A DNA stretch of 51,554 bases from the NCBI RefSeq assembly GCF_001757105.1, contig NZ_MDHN01000007.1, forward strand, positions 1 to 51,554, given 5' to 3'. A program made the translations under genes and the position numbers. Positions 9,463 through 18,882 of this stretch are shown piece after piece. The notes beneath the pieces were generated by a model. It was not told the origin of the DNA. It ran no database searches and saw only the letters and a program-made list of their open reading frames with translations. The DNA comes from Alteromonas confluentis. Its GTDB lineage: Bacteria; Pseudomonadota; Gammaproteobacteria; Enterobacterales; Alteromonadaceae. How positions within the stretch are numbered: the stretch's first letter is position 1; every line of letters begins with the position of its first letter.

Positions 9463-10097
9463 TGAAAAAGGTGTTGTCTGCAGCATTGATGCTGCTCTTT
9501 GCAGGTAGTGTTAACGCCGAAGTCATTCAGGTTGAATATAGCCGGTTTTATAGTCACGTGAAAAAGCTCGACGGCGAAGACACGCAAGCATTGCAGTTTG
9601 CATTTGGTTTTCAGCGTGTGGGTGAAGGGCGCTTATGCGAAATAAATAACGCGAAGATTGTCACTGATAAACAGACATTGCCACTTGAGGTTTCTGAGGA
9701 ATATCGTTTCACGGTACCATCGGAAAAAGTGTTAAAGATGGCTGAAGCCTTTGTCGAAATCGATTTGGCTGAGGCCGCCAATTTATGTGATATGTCTGTA
9801 CAGCTTGAAACAAAGACCGCATATTTGAAGACGCGCTATAGCAAAGAAGAGTTGACGTATTTGCTTGAACAATACCGTTCTTTTTTCAATGAAATGGGCA
9901 GCTTCCTATCTTTCATAATGCCAACGGTAGACGGACTAAATATCCAGTTCGCTGATGAAAATATCAGTATGCCGGTGAAAGATGCACCGAACATCAATAT
10001 GGGAACACAAATGCTGTCAGCCGAATGGATTGAGAGCAGTAAAGGATTAGTACTGCCCGAGAAGCCGTTTCGAATTACGGCAAAAGCAACAAAATAA
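9462..10097 (+). CDS. DUF2987-like secreted protein
   Basis: A 211-residue protein with a Sec signal peptide (LSAALMLLFAGSVNA, cleavage about residue 20) and no membrane segment after it, so periplasmic. Two cysteines (GRLCEIN and ANLCDMS) are placed to form a disulfide. It resembles DUF2987 proteins of Vibrio, Shewanella and Alteromonas, which have no known function. The GTG start overlaps the stop of the Bax-like gene by one base. The link to cell wall turnover is inferred only from this coupling. Confidence 0.75.
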   Translation: MKKVLSAALMLLFAGSVNAEVIQVEYSRFYSHVKKLDGEDTQALQFAFGFQRVGEGRLCEINNAKIVTDKQTLPLEVSEEYRFTVPSEKVLKMAEAFVEIDLAEAANLCDMSVQLETKTAYLKTRYSKEELTYLLEQYRSFFNEMGSFLSFIMPTVDGLNIQFADENISMPVKDAPNINMGTQMLSAEWIESSKGLVLPEKPFRITAKATK

Positions 10098-10119
10098 GCA
10101 GCATTAATAACGCCAAACC

Positions 10120-11067
10120 TTATTGTTCGGCGTTCTCAATGTTATCAAGATCTTCTGCTTCGATTTCTTTGCTTTCAATAACAAGCTGATATTTTATCTG
10201 CTCTGCAAGCCGGGCAACAGTGCGTTCGCCTTCCTGACACAACTCTTCTGCACGATGAAATTCCATCAATCCCACATCGGAAAGATAAGGTTCGATGAGA
10301 ACATCGGGTGGATCGCCAGCGAGGCGTGAGCGGGTCACTCTTGCCTGTAAGATCTCTAGTGAACTGGTCATCACACCCAAAATACTTGGCGGCTGAGGCG
10401 CAGTCTCTTTCTCATCATGAGAAAACCACTGCTTTACCATGTTGGTACTTTTAGAGAAGAAATCATCATTTTTCTTCTGCATTTTCTCGTGTTCTTCAGC
10501 AGGCTTGTCGAGGCGTTGCGGTTTAAAGTCTGCGTTCAGATTAACCGCGATAACAAAATCTGCGCCCAACTGCCGACAAAGATTTACGGGTACCGGATTC
10601 ACCACAGCACCATCCACCAGCCAGCGATCCTGATAAGACACCGGACTGAATAAAGCCGGGATGGCACATGACGCCTGTACGCATTTATCTAACGGCCCTT
10701 GCGAGAACATAACCTCACGACCGGAATATAAGTCTGTCGCCACACACGCGAACGGTTTTTGCATTTCTTCAAAGGTCGGGGCACAAAATTCGTCAGCGAG
10801 TTTGGTAAATACCTTTTCACCGCTGGCAATACCACCTTTTCGAATGCCAACTCCCATTAAGGCTAAAATCTGCCATTCAGTCAGCGAGCAAGCCCATTCC
10901 TTGAGTGGCTCCAGCTTACCACTGGCATAGGCCGCGCCCACATAAGCACCGATGGAGCATCCTGCAACCACATCAATTTTTACACCCAGCTTTTCCAGCG
11001 CTTGAATGATGCCAATGTGTGTCCATCCTCTGGCAGCGCCAGCACCAAGGGCGAGTCCTATTTTCAT
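10120..11067 (-). CDS. Patatin-like phospholipase, RssA/NTE type
   Basis: A 315-residue patatin-domain protein. It shows the oxyanion loop LGAGAARGW, nucleophile Ser38 in GCSIGA, and the second dyad residue in WLVDGAVVNPVP. The C-terminal 120 residues are hydrophilic and helical. Patatins are lipid acyl hydrolases; RssA-type proteins are conserved in gammaproteobacteria with uncertain substrate. It begins three bases after the ttcA stop, so it is cotranscribed with ttcA. It is convergent with the DUF2987 gene. Confidence 0.88.
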   Translation of the reverse strand: MKIGLALGAGAARGWTHIGIIQALEKLGVKIDVVAGCSIGAYVGAAYASGKLEPLKEWACSLTEWQILALMGVGIRKGGIASGEKVFTKLADEFCAPTFEEMQKPFACVATDLYSGREVMFSQGPLDKCVQASCAIPALFSPVSYQDRWLVDGAVVNPVPVNLCRQLGADFVIAVNLNADFKPQRLDKPAEEHEKMQKKNDDFFSKSTNMVKQWFSHDEKETAPQPPSILGVMTSSLEILQARVTRSRLAGDPPDVLIEPYLSDVGLMEFHRAEELCQEGERTVARLAEQIKYQLVIESKEIEAEDLDNIENAEQ

Positions 11068-11070
11068 GTG

Positions 11071-12009
11071 TTAATCCGCCAGGTTGACAATTTGCACGTC
11101 TGAACGATTTTCTTCTGCCAGCTCGTCTTTAAATTCAGGCGCATCAAATGCGGTATCACCGTCGGCCACAGGCGCACCTGTTGTCTGAATAGCCGCGAAA
11201 TCATACAGGTTTTTATCGGCCAGGTGAGACGGCGCAACGTTTTGAATTGCCCTGAACATGGATTCAATTCTGCCAGGAAAACGCTTATTCCAGTCTTGAA
11301 GCATCATCTTAATGTTTTGTCTTTGCAGGTTTTCTTGTGAACCACAGAGATTACAGGGAATGATTGGGAATGATGCCGCGTCTGAGTATTTCTGAATGTC
11401 TTTTTCACTGCAATAGGCAAGAGGACGAATAACAATATGTTCGCCATTATCGCTAACAAGCTTAGGTGGCATGGCTTTGAGTTTTCCGCCATGGAACATG
11501 TTTAAAAACAAAGTTTCCAACATGTCATCACGATGATGCCCCAATGCGATTTTGGTTGCACCTAATTCTTTGGCAGTGCGATATAGAATGCCACGGCGCA
11601 GTCGCGAACACAGAGAACAGGTCGTTTTGCCCTCAGGGATCTTATCTTTCACGATGGAGTAGGTGTCTTCTTCTACGATTTTATAATCGATGCCCAGTGA
11701 TGCTAAGTATTCCGGTAAAACGTGCTCAGGAAACCCGGGTTGCTTTTGGTCAAGATTCACCGCCACGATATCAAAGTGGATCGGCGCAATTTTTCGTAAG
11801 AAAAGTAAAATGTCTAACATGGTGTAACTGTCTTTACCCCCAGACAGGCACACCATGACCTTATCTCCGTCTTCAATCATCTTGAAGTCATCAATGGCTT
11901 TACCCACGTTACGACGCAAGCGCTTCTGCAACTTATTGAAATTGTACTTCTGTTTGTTTTCGGCGCTGTGGCTCGATGTACTGGATTCGGCTGATGTTAA
12001 TTGATTCAT
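11071..12009 (-). CDS. ttcA: tRNA 2-thiocytidine synthetase
   Basis: A 312-residue PP-loop ATPase. It has [18 protein letters not shown] for ATP binding, the cysteine pair [10 protein letters not shown] near residue 135 and a further CNLC pair, matching the Fe-S and sulfur transfer sites of TtcA. It thiolates C32 of certain tRNAs. The length and the basic N-terminus ([20 protein letters not shown]) fit the family. As in E. coli, it lies near uspE and fnr. A TATAAT on the minus strand at 12048-12053 may be its own -10 box. Confidence 0.95.
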   Translation of the reverse strand: MNQLTSAESSTSSHSAENKQKYNFNKLQKRLRRNVGKAIDDFKMIEDGDKVMVCLSGGKDSYTMLDILLFLRKIAPIHFDIVAVNLDQKQPGFPEHVLPEYLASLGIDYKIVEEDTYSIVKDKIPEGKTTCSLCSRLRRGILYRTAKELGATKIALGHHRDDMLETLFLNMFHGGKLKAMPPKLVSDNGEHIVIRPLAYCSEKDIQKYSDAASFPIIPCNLCGSQENLQRQNIKMMLQDWNKRFPGRIESMFRAIQNVAPSHLADKNLYDFAAIQTTGAPVADGDTAFDAPEFKDELAEENRSDVQIVNLAD

Positions 12010-12065
12010 GACACTTCAGAATTGACGATGGGAAAAATAAAAGTGTCATTATACAAAACGAAGTG

Positions 12066-12096
12066 CGCTGCCGCCATAGAGAGTCGTGCGGCAGCG
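12066..12096 (-). terminator. Hairpin between uspE and ttcA
   Basis: A perfect 9-base inverted repeat, CGCTGCCGC (12066-12074) with GCGGCAGCG (12088-12096), lies just after the uspE stop. It is G/C-rich and terminator-like but has no T-tract in the direction of uspE transcription, so it may only slow or partly stop transcription. Confidence 0.4.
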
Positions 12097-12104
12097 TAAA
12101 TACC

Positions 12105-13025
12105 TTAACTGATAGGAGAGACAAATCCGTCAGGTTTAATGGCCAGGACATCACAATTTAAGCTGTCGAGTACGTGTTCAGCGGTGTTGCCAATGAACGC
12201 TGCAGACAATCCGGTGCGGCCAACCGTGCCGATAACCACCAACTCAGCATTTAACTGTTCACTAATGCGTGACACCGCTTTTTCTGGCAGACCTTCAACA
12301 ACGTGACAGTTGGCAATACCAATGCCGTATTTGGCACTGTGGACTTCCATCTCTTTCAGGTGATGGTCTCTAACGGAGTTTTGATAGGATTGGGCGTTAA
12401 AGTCCGGGATTTCAATGGCAATATTCAGCGGTGTAGACGGGTAAGCATTTGCCAAATGAACCTGACCACTTAGCATATTGGCATAGTCGGTGGCGACAAC
12501 GGTAATCTTGTTATTCAGTTCGGCATGCTCTTTATCTTCGGTGCCCACATTGACTGCTGCAACCACAGTGCCATTTTCCGGCCACACATGGTCTTTTACC
12601 AGCAGCACCGGGGTGGGGCACTTACGGAGTAAATTCCAATCTGTGGGGGTGAAAATGATGGTGCTGAGTTCGTGATGTTGCCGGGTTGACTTAACAACAA
12701 GATCAATATTTTGTTCTACTGCATAGCGAATAATGGCTTCGTATCTTTTGTCATTCCAGACGACAGACACTTTTACCGGGCATCCGTCATAGTGACTAAA
12801 CGTATTTTCAGCCCATTGCTTGCGATCGTTAGTTACCGCTTTTCGCATTGCCTCTCGCTCAGCACGCGTGAGCATGGTGGTCATGTCGTAAGAAAAGTCA
12901 TAAACAACCAGCAATGCATGGACTTCAGCACCGGTTTTTTTAGCAATTTCAATGGCTCTTGAAAGGGCGGGCTGTTCGGATTTGTCCGGTTGGACAACAG
13001 CGAGAATGCGGTTGTAAGTGATCAT
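12105..13025 (-). CDS. uspE: Universal stress protein E
   Basis: A 306-residue cytoplasmic protein made of two tandem Usp domains, typical of UspE (about 316 residues in E. coli). The second domain keeps the nucleotide-binding style motif GTVGRTGLSAAFIGNTAEHVL. In E. coli UspE is linked to oxidative stress, motility and cell aggregation. AGGAGGG lies 5 bases before the ATG. It lies directly downstream of fnr, as in enterobacteria, and has an FNR-type site with a well placed -10 box before it. Confidence 0.94.
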   Translation of the reverse strand: MITYNRILAVVQPDKSEQPALSRAIEIAKKTGAEVHALLVVYDFSYDMTTMLTRAEREAMRKAVTNDRKQWAENTFSHYDGCPVKVSVVWNDKRYEAIIRYAVEQNIDLVVKSTRQHHELSTIIFTPTDWNLLRKCPTPVLLVKDHVWPENGTVVAAVNVGTEDKEHAELNNKITVVATDYANMLSGQVHLANAYPSTPLNIAIEIPDFNAQSYQNSVRDHHLKEMEVHSAKYGIGIANCHVVEGLPEKAVSRISEQLNAELVVIGTVGRTGLSAAFIGNTAEHVLDSLNCDVLAIKPDGFVSPIS

Positions 13026-13070
13026 GACGTCCCTCCTTAGTCTATGGACAGCGATACGGCTTACATCTTT

Positions 13071-13111
13071 AGTATAGTAAACCGTCCAGGAGAGACGTTG
13101 TTTCAGATCAA
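13071..13111 (-). promoter_or_regulatory. FNR site and -10 box of the uspE promoter
   Basis: On the minus strand TTGATCTGAAACAA (13098-13111) matches the FNR consensus TTGAT-N4-ATCAA at 9 of 10 positions. TATACT (13071-13076) follows after 21 bases, close to the class II FNR geometry (site centred near -41). The uspE start codon is 45 bases further on. This suggests anaerobic activation of uspE by the neighbouring fnr product. Confidence 0.7.
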
Positions 13112-13126
13112 TAGACTGTGCGGATA

Positions 13127-13864
13127 TCAGTCAACGCAGGTAGTGGGGATATCCATAGAGTGTAAACGCTTATCCATGCCCTCAAAATCCAAAATGGTGA
13201 TCAGCTTGCCGTCGACTTTTATGATCCCTTCTTTCTGGAAACGGGTTAGCAATCGGCTAATGGTTTCTACCGTCAGGCCGAGATAATTACCAATTTCGTT
13301 GCGCGTCATACTCAGATTAAACTGGCGATGTGAGAAACCGCGCTCTTCAAAACGACCAGAAAGGTGAGCAATAAAGTAAATTAAACGCTCTTCGGCGGTG
13401 CGTTTATTCAATAACATCATCATTTGATGATCTTGCTTTATTTCGGCACTCATAAAGCGCATGACCTGGTTTCGCAACTTAGGAAACTGTTCTGACATCT
13501 TTTCCAGCGTGGCATAGGGAAGTTCACACACCATGGCGGTTTCCAGCGCCTGAGTATAACTTTGGTGCGTATCGTCACGTAATCCGTCGAAACCGATGAT
13601 GTCACCCGGAAAGTGGAAGCTAATAATTTGCTCTTCACCTTCTCTATCGGTCACAAATGATTTAAAAGAGCCAGCACGTACAGCGTACAAGGACGTGAAT
13701 TTGTCACCCGCTTCAACCAAGGTGTCATGTTTGTGAAGCGGCTTTTTTCGTTCAACGATATCGTCCAGCGATTCAATTTCAGTTTTGTTTAAAGCAACTG
13801 GAAGACATAAGTGACTAAAACTGCAGTTTTGACAGTGGATTGAGAAATCCGAACGCTTTTGCAT
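13127..13864 (-). CDS. fnr: Oxygen-sensing regulator FNR
   Basis: A 245-residue Crp/FNR family protein. Cysteines 11, 14 and 20 ([10 protein letters not shown]) plus the one in AMVCELPYA match the four [4Fe-4S] ligands of E. coli FNR (C20, C23, C29, C122). The cyclic-nucleotide-like barrel and dimer helix follow, then the helix-turn-helix [20 protein letters not shown] with the FNR recognition residues E-x-x-S-R. The N-terminus is about 9 residues shorter than in E. coli. It activates genes for low-oxygen respiration; the adjacent cbb3 oxidase operon and uspE are likely targets. Confidence 0.95.
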   Translation of the reverse strand: MQKRSDFSIHCQNCSFSHLCLPVALNKTEIESLDDIVERKKPLHKHDTLVEAGDKFTSLYAVRAGSFKSFVTDREGEEQIISFHFPGDIIGFDGLRDDTHQSYTQALETAMVCELPYATLEKMSEQFPKLRNQVMRFMSAEIKQDHQMMMLLNKRTAEERLIYFIAHLSGRFEERGFSHRQFNLSMTRNEIGNYLGLTVETISRLLTRFQKEGIIKVDGKLITILDFEGMDKRLHSMDIPTTCVD

Positions 13865-13893
13865 GCTTACTTACCATTTTTACGTAACTGCTT

Positions 13894-14559
13894 TTAAAAA
13901 CTACTGACTGCCCGCCATAAAATATAAAGCGCGTATATCAGCAGACTCAATGCGATTAGTTGCCGTACCATCGGCTGTCTGAACCCTTTAAGAACCCAGT
14001 TCGCTCCTGCCCAGGTGGCAAGTAACGCGGGAAGTGTACCTAATCCAAACCCCGCCATGATCACCGCGCCAGAAAAGGCTGTACCAGACGCTAATGCCCA
14101 GGTGAGAGTGGAATAAACCAGCCCACACGGTAACCACCCCCAAATCATACCATAAGGAATAGCGGAGAGAGGAGACCTGAAAGGTAAAAAACGTTTAGCA
14201 ACTGGCTGTATAGATTTCCATAAATGGCCACCCAGCTTCTCAATACGAGCAATGCCTCTCCACCAGTTGCCAAGATAACACGCCATAGATAACAGCATGA
14301 TTCCACTTAGAATGGCGAGGATCGGCCCCGATAATGGCAGGTACTTTTTGGCGATTTGTGCAACTGCACCCGTAATCGCACCAGCAAGAATATAACTGGT
14401 AATGCGACCAAAGTTGTAGGCCAGTGCATAAGGAAAACCATTGGCATTTTTGGGAATTGCACCAGAAAGCGCAATTGAAACGCCACCACACATACCAATG
14501 CAATGCACCCCTCCGGCAATACCAACCAGAAAGGCCGATAGAAAAGAAAACTCACTCAT
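13894..14559 (-). CDS. TauE/SafE-family membrane protein of the cbb3 assembly cluster
   Basis: A 221-residue protein with about six helices and the DsbD/SafE-like signature GIAGGVHCIGMCGGVSIAL near the N-terminus, with cysteines 20 and 24. Members in this position, between ccoS and fnr, are common in gammaproteobacteria. They are thought to help cbb3 oxidase maturation, perhaps by copper or thiol handling, but this is not proven. It overlaps the end of ccoS by 8 bases, so it is translationally coupled to the assembly genes. Confidence 0.82.
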   Translation of the reverse strand: MSEFSFLSAFLVGIAGGVHCIGMCGGVSIALSGAIPKNANGFPYALAYNFGRITSYILAGAITGAVAQIAKKYLPLSGPILAILSGIMLLSMACYLGNWWRGIARIEKLGGHLWKSIQPVAKRFLPFRSPLSAIPYGMIWGWLPCGLVYSTLTWALASGTAFSGAVIMAGFGLGTLPALLATWAGANWVLKGFRQPMVRQLIALSLLIYALYILWRAVSSF

Positions 14560-14743
14560 TCAGTTTCTTACGTTCTTCAGCGAGTTTTTTCTCTTCGGGC
14601 GACAGGTCATCGTCAAAGAGTATGCTGTACCCCTGACGATCGAGATCTTCGAACTGATTAGATTTCACAGCCCAAAAGAATACCCCGATAGCTATAGCCA
14701 CAATGATAATGGCCAGCGGAATTAGTACATAAATTATACTCAT
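14552..14743 (-). CDS. ccoS: cbb3 oxidase maturation protein CcoS
   Basis: A 63-residue protein with one N-terminal helix (IYVLIPLAIIIVAIAIGVFFWAV is the hydrophobic region) followed by the typical short acidic tail NQFEDLDRQGYSILFDDD. CcoS is required for cofactor insertion into cbb3 oxidase in Rhodobacter capsulatus. It starts 5 bases after ccoI and overlaps the next gene, fitting a ccoH-ccoI-ccoS-tauE operon. Confidence 0.93.
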   Translation of the reverse strand: MSIIYVLIPLAIIIVAIAIGVFFWAVKSNQFEDLDRQGYSILFDDDLSPEEKKLAEERKKLNE

Positions 14744-14748
14744 AAGAA

Positions 14749-17121
14749 TTACTTTAACAGTTTGGTAGAATTAGTCACCACAATAATGCTGCTGAGGCTC
14801 ATGCCAATAACGGCCATCCACGGCGTTAAAATGCCACTGACTGCAAAGGGTAATACCATCAGGTTATAGCCGATGGCCCACGCCATATTCTGGCGGATTA
14901 CACGTTTCACCCGGCTCGCCATGCTCAACAAATGACGCATCAACGTAAGCTTCTCATTGAGGAAAATCACATCAGCGGCGCTTCTGGCAATGTCTGTTGC
15001 ATTGCCAACCGCCACCGAAACATCCGCGGCAGCCAGTACTGGCGCATCATTGATGCCATCTCCCATCATCAAAATATGCTCATTAGCTGCCTGGCGCGCA
15101 TGTACAACATTGAGTTTATCTTCTGGACTGTTTCCACCTATGGCTTCATCGATGTGTAATTGCGCGGCAATGTCGTCTACGTTTTGCTGAATATCACCGC
15201 TCAACAACACTTTTTTGAAGTTCGAGAACGCGCTTAGTACGTCTTCAGCATCCGATTTTATTTGATCAGTCACTCTGAATGCGGCAAGGCATTTATCATT
15301 CGACACAAGGTATACATTAGCGATTATCGGAATTTCTAACTTATCGCAGGCTGTAAAACGTGCTGAGCCCGCTTTGTAACATTGGCCATGTATATCGCCT
15401 TCGATTCCTTTACCCGCCGTTATCGTCACATTCGTTACCGGAGCAAGATCGTCTGCGCTAAATGCGGCGGCGATAGGGTGCTCTGAACGGGATTCCAACG
15501 ACGCCATCACGTGCATGATGGTGTCTTTTTGTTCGTTATCAGCAAACCAGGATTCGGTGATGGCAAAACGACCTTCTGTTAGTGTTCCGGTTTTGTCCAT
15601 CACAATAGTTGTAATACTGGCGAGTTGTTCAAGGGCATCGGCCCGCTTCAGTAAAATTCCCTTTTTGTTCAGCGTCGCCATGGCGCAAGTAAGGGCTGTG
15701 GGTGTCGCTAATCCAAGCGCGCAAGGGCAGGTTGCAACCAATACGGAAATCGTGATCCAGAATGCACGCGGATCGTCCTGCCAGTACCAGTAAACGAAGG
15801 TCAGCGCTGCAATGAAAAGTACCAATGATACAAACAAGCTGGAAAATCTATCCGCTAACTGCGCGACCTTGGGTTTTGAAGCCATAGCAACACTTTGCAG
15901 GCGAATAATTTGGTTGACCAGCGCGTGTTTGAGCGTTTGTGTAACGTGTATTGTTACGCTGTTACTGAGATTATTGGTACCACCAAAAATCGTGTCGCCG
16001 ACGGTTTTTCTGCTCGGGTTGAACTCACCCGTAAGCATAGATTCATCAAATTCGCTGCTGCCATCAACAATGATGCCATCGACAGGCACCGTCTCTCCGG
16101 CTTTTACCACCACGGTATCGTTAATCTTTAACGCTTTGGCGAGGCTTTGCACCAATGTGCCGTCGGCATTTAGTTTATTCGCCGTAACTGGTATGTATTG
16201 CAGCATATTGGCAGAGATTTGCGCAGCTCGATGACGGCTTCGGTGTTCAAGGAACCGGCTGAGCAAAAGCAAAAAAATGAACATACAGATGCTTTCGAAG
16301 AATACATCGCCGCCATTGGAAATGGTTGCCCAGGTGCCAGAAAAATAAGTAGCGAACACCGCAATGGTGACGGGCACATCCATATTCACGCTGCGGGCCG
16401 CGAGCGCTTTCAGTGCCCCCAGATAAAACGTACTGCCTGAATAAAATACGACGGGAGTGGTAAGCACTAACGCAATCCAGTGAAAGTAAGACACCGTTTG
16501 TGCATCCATCGCATCCAGAAGATCAAAATACAGCGCGGCGGCAAGCATCATAACCTGCATGGTCATCAGGCCAGCTAACCCCAGCTTTTTCAGGAATTGC
16601 TTATCTTCAGCTTTGTAAGTGGCTTCATGTTGGTCGGGCTGAAAAGGTAATGCCGGGTAACCAATACGTTGAAGCGATGCCATGATTTGGCTTAGCGATA
16701 AAGTATCGGGCTCCCAGGTCACTACGGCCCGCCGTTGCGCAACATTCACCGCGATTTTTTTTATACCGCTTACCTTTGATAACTGCTTTTCAATTAACCA
16801 GCCGCAGGCTGCACAGGTAATTCCTTCGAGGGTAAATTCTATTTGCTTGTGCTTACCTTCGTCGTAGACAAACTCTTCCTGGAGTGCCGGTTCGTCATAA
16901 AGTGCTAATTTATCCAGTGAACTTTCAGGCGTAGTGGCGCCTTTCGCGGCGGGCTCGGTACGAAACTGATAGTAATCTTCCAGGCCGTTATCAACAATGG
17001 CTTCGGCGACCGCTAAGCAACCCGGACAGCAAAATTGTCTGGACTCACCAAGGACAATTGCGGAGAAAAGCTGACGGTGGTCGTTCGGTTCCCCACAGTG
17101 ATAGCAAGATTCAGTACTCAC
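14749..17121 (-). CDS. ccoI: Copper-transporting P1B-type ATPase CcoI
   Basis: A 790-residue heavy-metal P-type ATPase. It begins with a cysteine-rich segment (CYHCGE, CCPGC), then a heavy-metal-associated domain with GITCAACGW. Further on are the transmembrane metal site CPCALG, the phosphorylation site DKTGTLTEG and the hinge GDGINDAPVLAAADVSVA. CcoI/FixI/CopA2-type pumps export Cu(I) slowly to supply the CuB centre of cbb3 oxidase. It overlaps ccoH by 4 bases (ATGA). Confidence 0.95.
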   Translation of the reverse strand: MSTESCYHCGEPNDHRQLFSAIVLGESRQFCCPGCLAVAEAIVDNGLEDYYQFRTEPAAKGATTPESSLDKLALYDEPALQEEFVYDEGKHKQIEFTLEGITCAACGWLIEKQLSKVSGIKKIAVNVAQRRAVVTWEPDTLSLSQIMASLQRIGYPALPFQPDQHEATYKAEDKQFLKKLGLAGLMTMQVMMLAAALYFDLLDAMDAQTVSYFHWIALVLTTPVVFYSGSTFYLGALKALAARSVNMDVPVTIAVFATYFSGTWATISNGGDVFFESICMFIFLLLLSRFLEHRSRHRAAQISANMLQYIPVTANKLNADGTLVQSLAKALKINDTVVVKAGETVPVDGIIVDGSSEFDESMLTGEFNPSRKTVGDTIFGGTNNLSNSVTIHVTQTLKHALVNQIIRLQSVAMASKPKVAQLADRFSSLFVSLVLFIAALTFVYWYWQDDPRAFWITISVLVATCPCALGLATPTALTCAMATLNKKGILLKRADALEQLASITTIVMDKTGTLTEGRFAITESWFADNEQKDTIMHVMASLESRSEHPIAAAFSADDLAPVTNVTITAGKGIEGDIHGQCYKAGSARFTACDKLEIPIIANVYLVSNDKCLAAFRVTDQIKSDAEDVLSAFSNFKKVLLSGDIQQNVDDIAAQLHIDEAIGGNSPEDKLNVVHARQAANEHILMMGDGINDAPVLAAADVSVAVGNATDIARSAADVIFLNEKLTLMRHLLSMASRVKRVIRQNMAWAIGYNLMVLPFAVSGILTPWMAVIGMSLSSIIVVTNSTKLLK

Positions 17122-17597
17122 GGATTAAAGGCGATTTTCTGAGATTGAGGCAATAAAACGGTATTTTGAATCTTCCAGGCTTCATCGATTGGAGTAAGGC
17201 TGATTCGCCACTTTCCGTCGAGTTCGGCTTCAGTGGTTCCCCGATACACACCCGACGCATCCCGGGTTAAGAGGAGTTCGGTATCCCGTTCAGCCAGGGT
17301 AACGTGATAAAATGCAATTTTTAGCGCCGTACCATCCTGCGGTATACCTGAATGAAATTTCACTGAAACCCGGTTGTCATCTACCATTAAATCGGTGGTG
17401 ATATTTAGCCTACGCGCTGCTTCGACTTTATCGAGCCTTGCATTGATGGCTTTACCCTCTTTGTAGTAATCATCGACGACCAGCGTATCTTGTGTCGACG
17501 TAGCAAAATGGATGAGAAAACCACTCATGATGACGGTGATAACCGGCACGGCGATAAGGAACCACGGCCAGAACTGTTTGTACCAGGGAGTATGCAT
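17118..17597 (-). CDS. ccoH: cbb3 oxidase assembly protein CcoH/FixH
   Basis: A 159-residue protein with one N-terminal helix (FWPWFLIAVPVITVIMSGFLI) and a periplasmic FixH domain. Typical features are DDYYKEGKAINARLDK after the anchor and a beta-rich second half. CcoH joins the cbb3 complex and is needed for its assembly. First gene of the assembly operon, 105 bases after a terminator that follows ccoP. No ccoG/rdxA lies between ccoP and ccoH. Confidence 0.9.
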   Translation of the reverse strand: MHTPWYKQFWPWFLIAVPVITVIMSGFLIHFATSTQDTLVVDDYYKEGKAINARLDKVEAARRLNITTDLMVDDNRVSVKFHSGIPQDGTALKIAFYHVTLAERDTELLLTRDASGVYRGTTEAELDGKWRISLTPIDEAWKIQNTVLLPQSQKIAFNP

Positions 17598-17702
17598 AAC
17601 ACTTCACATTCAATTAATGCCCGGAATGAGCGCCAAGACTAAAGGATTAACCACGGTTGTTTTATGATTTCTATCAATATTTTTCCCATTCTCCCACAAA
17701 AA

Positions 17703-17722
17703 AGCCCCGCAAACACGGGGCT
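17703..17722 (-). terminator. Rho-independent terminator after ccoNOQP
   Basis: Stem AGCCCCG (17703-17709) pairs with CGGGGCT (17716-17722), flanked by A-rich and T-rich runs, so it can work in both directions. It lies 20 bases beyond the ccoP stop and separates the structural operon from ccoHIS. Confidence 0.9.
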
Positions 17723-17742
17723 TTTTATTGTGCTGTCAGCGT

Positions 17743-18702
17743 TTAATGAGACAGGCTGTATACATAGGTTGCTACAACGTGAATTTTATCGTCACCCAAG
17801 GTTTTCTTGAATGAAGGCATCACGCCGTTACGACCATAAGTCAGGGTGTCAGTAACAGATTGCTCAGTGGAACCGTACAACCAGACATTGTCTGTCAGGT
17901 TCGGGGCACCCAGCATTTGGTTACCTTTACCGTCCATACCGTGACAAGCTGCACACACCATGAAACGTGCCTTACCAGCATCGATAAGTGCGGTCATTTC
18001 AGGCTCTTGTTCACGGCCACTTAAACTAAGCACATACGCAACCGTTTCCTTGATACCTTGTTCGCCCATGGCGTCAATCCAGGCGGGCATGATAGGGCGA
18101 CGGCCAAGCATCAGTGTTTCTTTGATCTTCGCACCACTGCCACCATATAACCAGTCGTCATCGGTGAGGTTAGGGAAGCCAACGTTCGCACCACGGGCGT
18201 CGGAGCCGTGACACTGCGCACAGTTTTGTAAAAACAGACGCTGACCGATTTTCACCGCTTCCGGATCGTTGACCAGTTCTTCAACCGGTACTTTGGCATA
18301 CTCTTCAAAAATTGGGTCGTAAACGTCAGCGGCTTTGTCCAGTTCACGATCGTACTCAACCAGCAACCCTTCTTCTTTGGCATCTGCGCGCGCTTGCGCC
18401 GATTCTTCTAAAGAAAGTACACCTTGGTTGGAGCTTTTCCAACCCAAGAGGCCCTGATACGCACCCAGGCCCGGGTAAAGCGCCAGATAAATAAAACCCC
18501 ATACGATTGTGATGTAAAAAAGGATGGTCCACCAGCGAGGGAGTTGATTGTTAATCTCTTCAATTCCATCGAAAGCGTGGCCCATAGACTCACCTTCAGG
18601 CACGCCTGTTTTGTTGGCCAGCGCCCAACGCAACAGGAAGAAGCATCCGATGATGAGACCCAGTGTTATCACTGAAATCCATATTGTCCAAAACGTGGTC
18701 AT
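17743..18702 (-). CDS. ccoP: cbb3 cytochrome oxidase subunit III, di-heme CcoP
   Basis: A 319-residue membrane-anchored cytochrome c. Two N-terminal helices are followed by two c-heme sites, CAQCH and CAACH, each with a downstream Met ligand region. CcoP passes electrons toward CcoO and CcoN. The ATG at 18702 (MTTFWTIWISVITLG) fits the family, and AGGAG lies 10 bases upstream; a longer open frame with a lysine-rich N-terminus is actually the end of ccoQ read in another frame. It starts 4 bases after the ccoQ stop. Confidence 0.95.
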   Translation of the reverse strand: MTTFWTIWISVITLGLIIGCFFLLRWALANKTGVPEGESMGHAFDGIEEINNQLPRWWTILFYITIVWGFIYLALYPGLGAYQGLLGWKSSNQGVLSLEESAQARADAKEEGLLVEYDRELDKAADVYDPIFEEYAKVPVEELVNDPEAVKIGQRLFLQNCAQCHGSDARGANVGFPNLTDDDWLYGGSGAKIKETLMLGRRPIMPAWIDAMGEQGIKETVAYVLSLSGREQEPEMTALIDAGKARFMVCAACHGMDGKGNQMLGAPNLTDNVWLYGSTEQSVTDTLTYGRNGVMPSFKKTLGDDKIHVVATYVYSLSH

Positions 18703-18706
18703 GAGT

Positions 18707-18880
18707 TCAAGACTCCTGCTTATTTTTTTGCGATTCTTCTTTTTCTTCGTCAGCAAACGGTAGGTTGGCGGCTTCGTCGAATCTTTGTTTATTTCGACCG
18801 TTAAATGCCCACCAAACTACGCCAACAAAGGATACAAACACGACGACAGTAAATATGCTGCCTGCAATTCCCTGATCCAT
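18707..18880 (-). CDS. ccoQ: cbb3 oxidase small subunit CcoQ
   Basis: A 57-residue protein between ccoO and ccoP, too short for many gene callers. It begins MDQGIAGSIFTVVVF, spans the membrane once (SIFTVVVFVSFVGVVWWAF), then has NGRNKQRFDEAANLPF, the usual CcoQ/FixQ motif, and a charged tail. CcoQ stabilises the CcoP-CcoNO interaction. It starts two bases after the ccoO stop; order N-O-Q-P is standard. Confidence 0.93.
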   Translation of the reverse strand: MDQGIAGSIFTVVVFVSFVGVVWWAFNGRNKQRFDEAANLPFADEEKEESQKNKQES

Positions 18881-18882
18881 AA

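Noticed and set aside
18707..18756. Longer CcoP with a lysine-rich N-terminus
   Set aside because: The extra codons overlap ccoQ in another frame, and the MTTFW start at 18702 with AGGAG before it fits the family.
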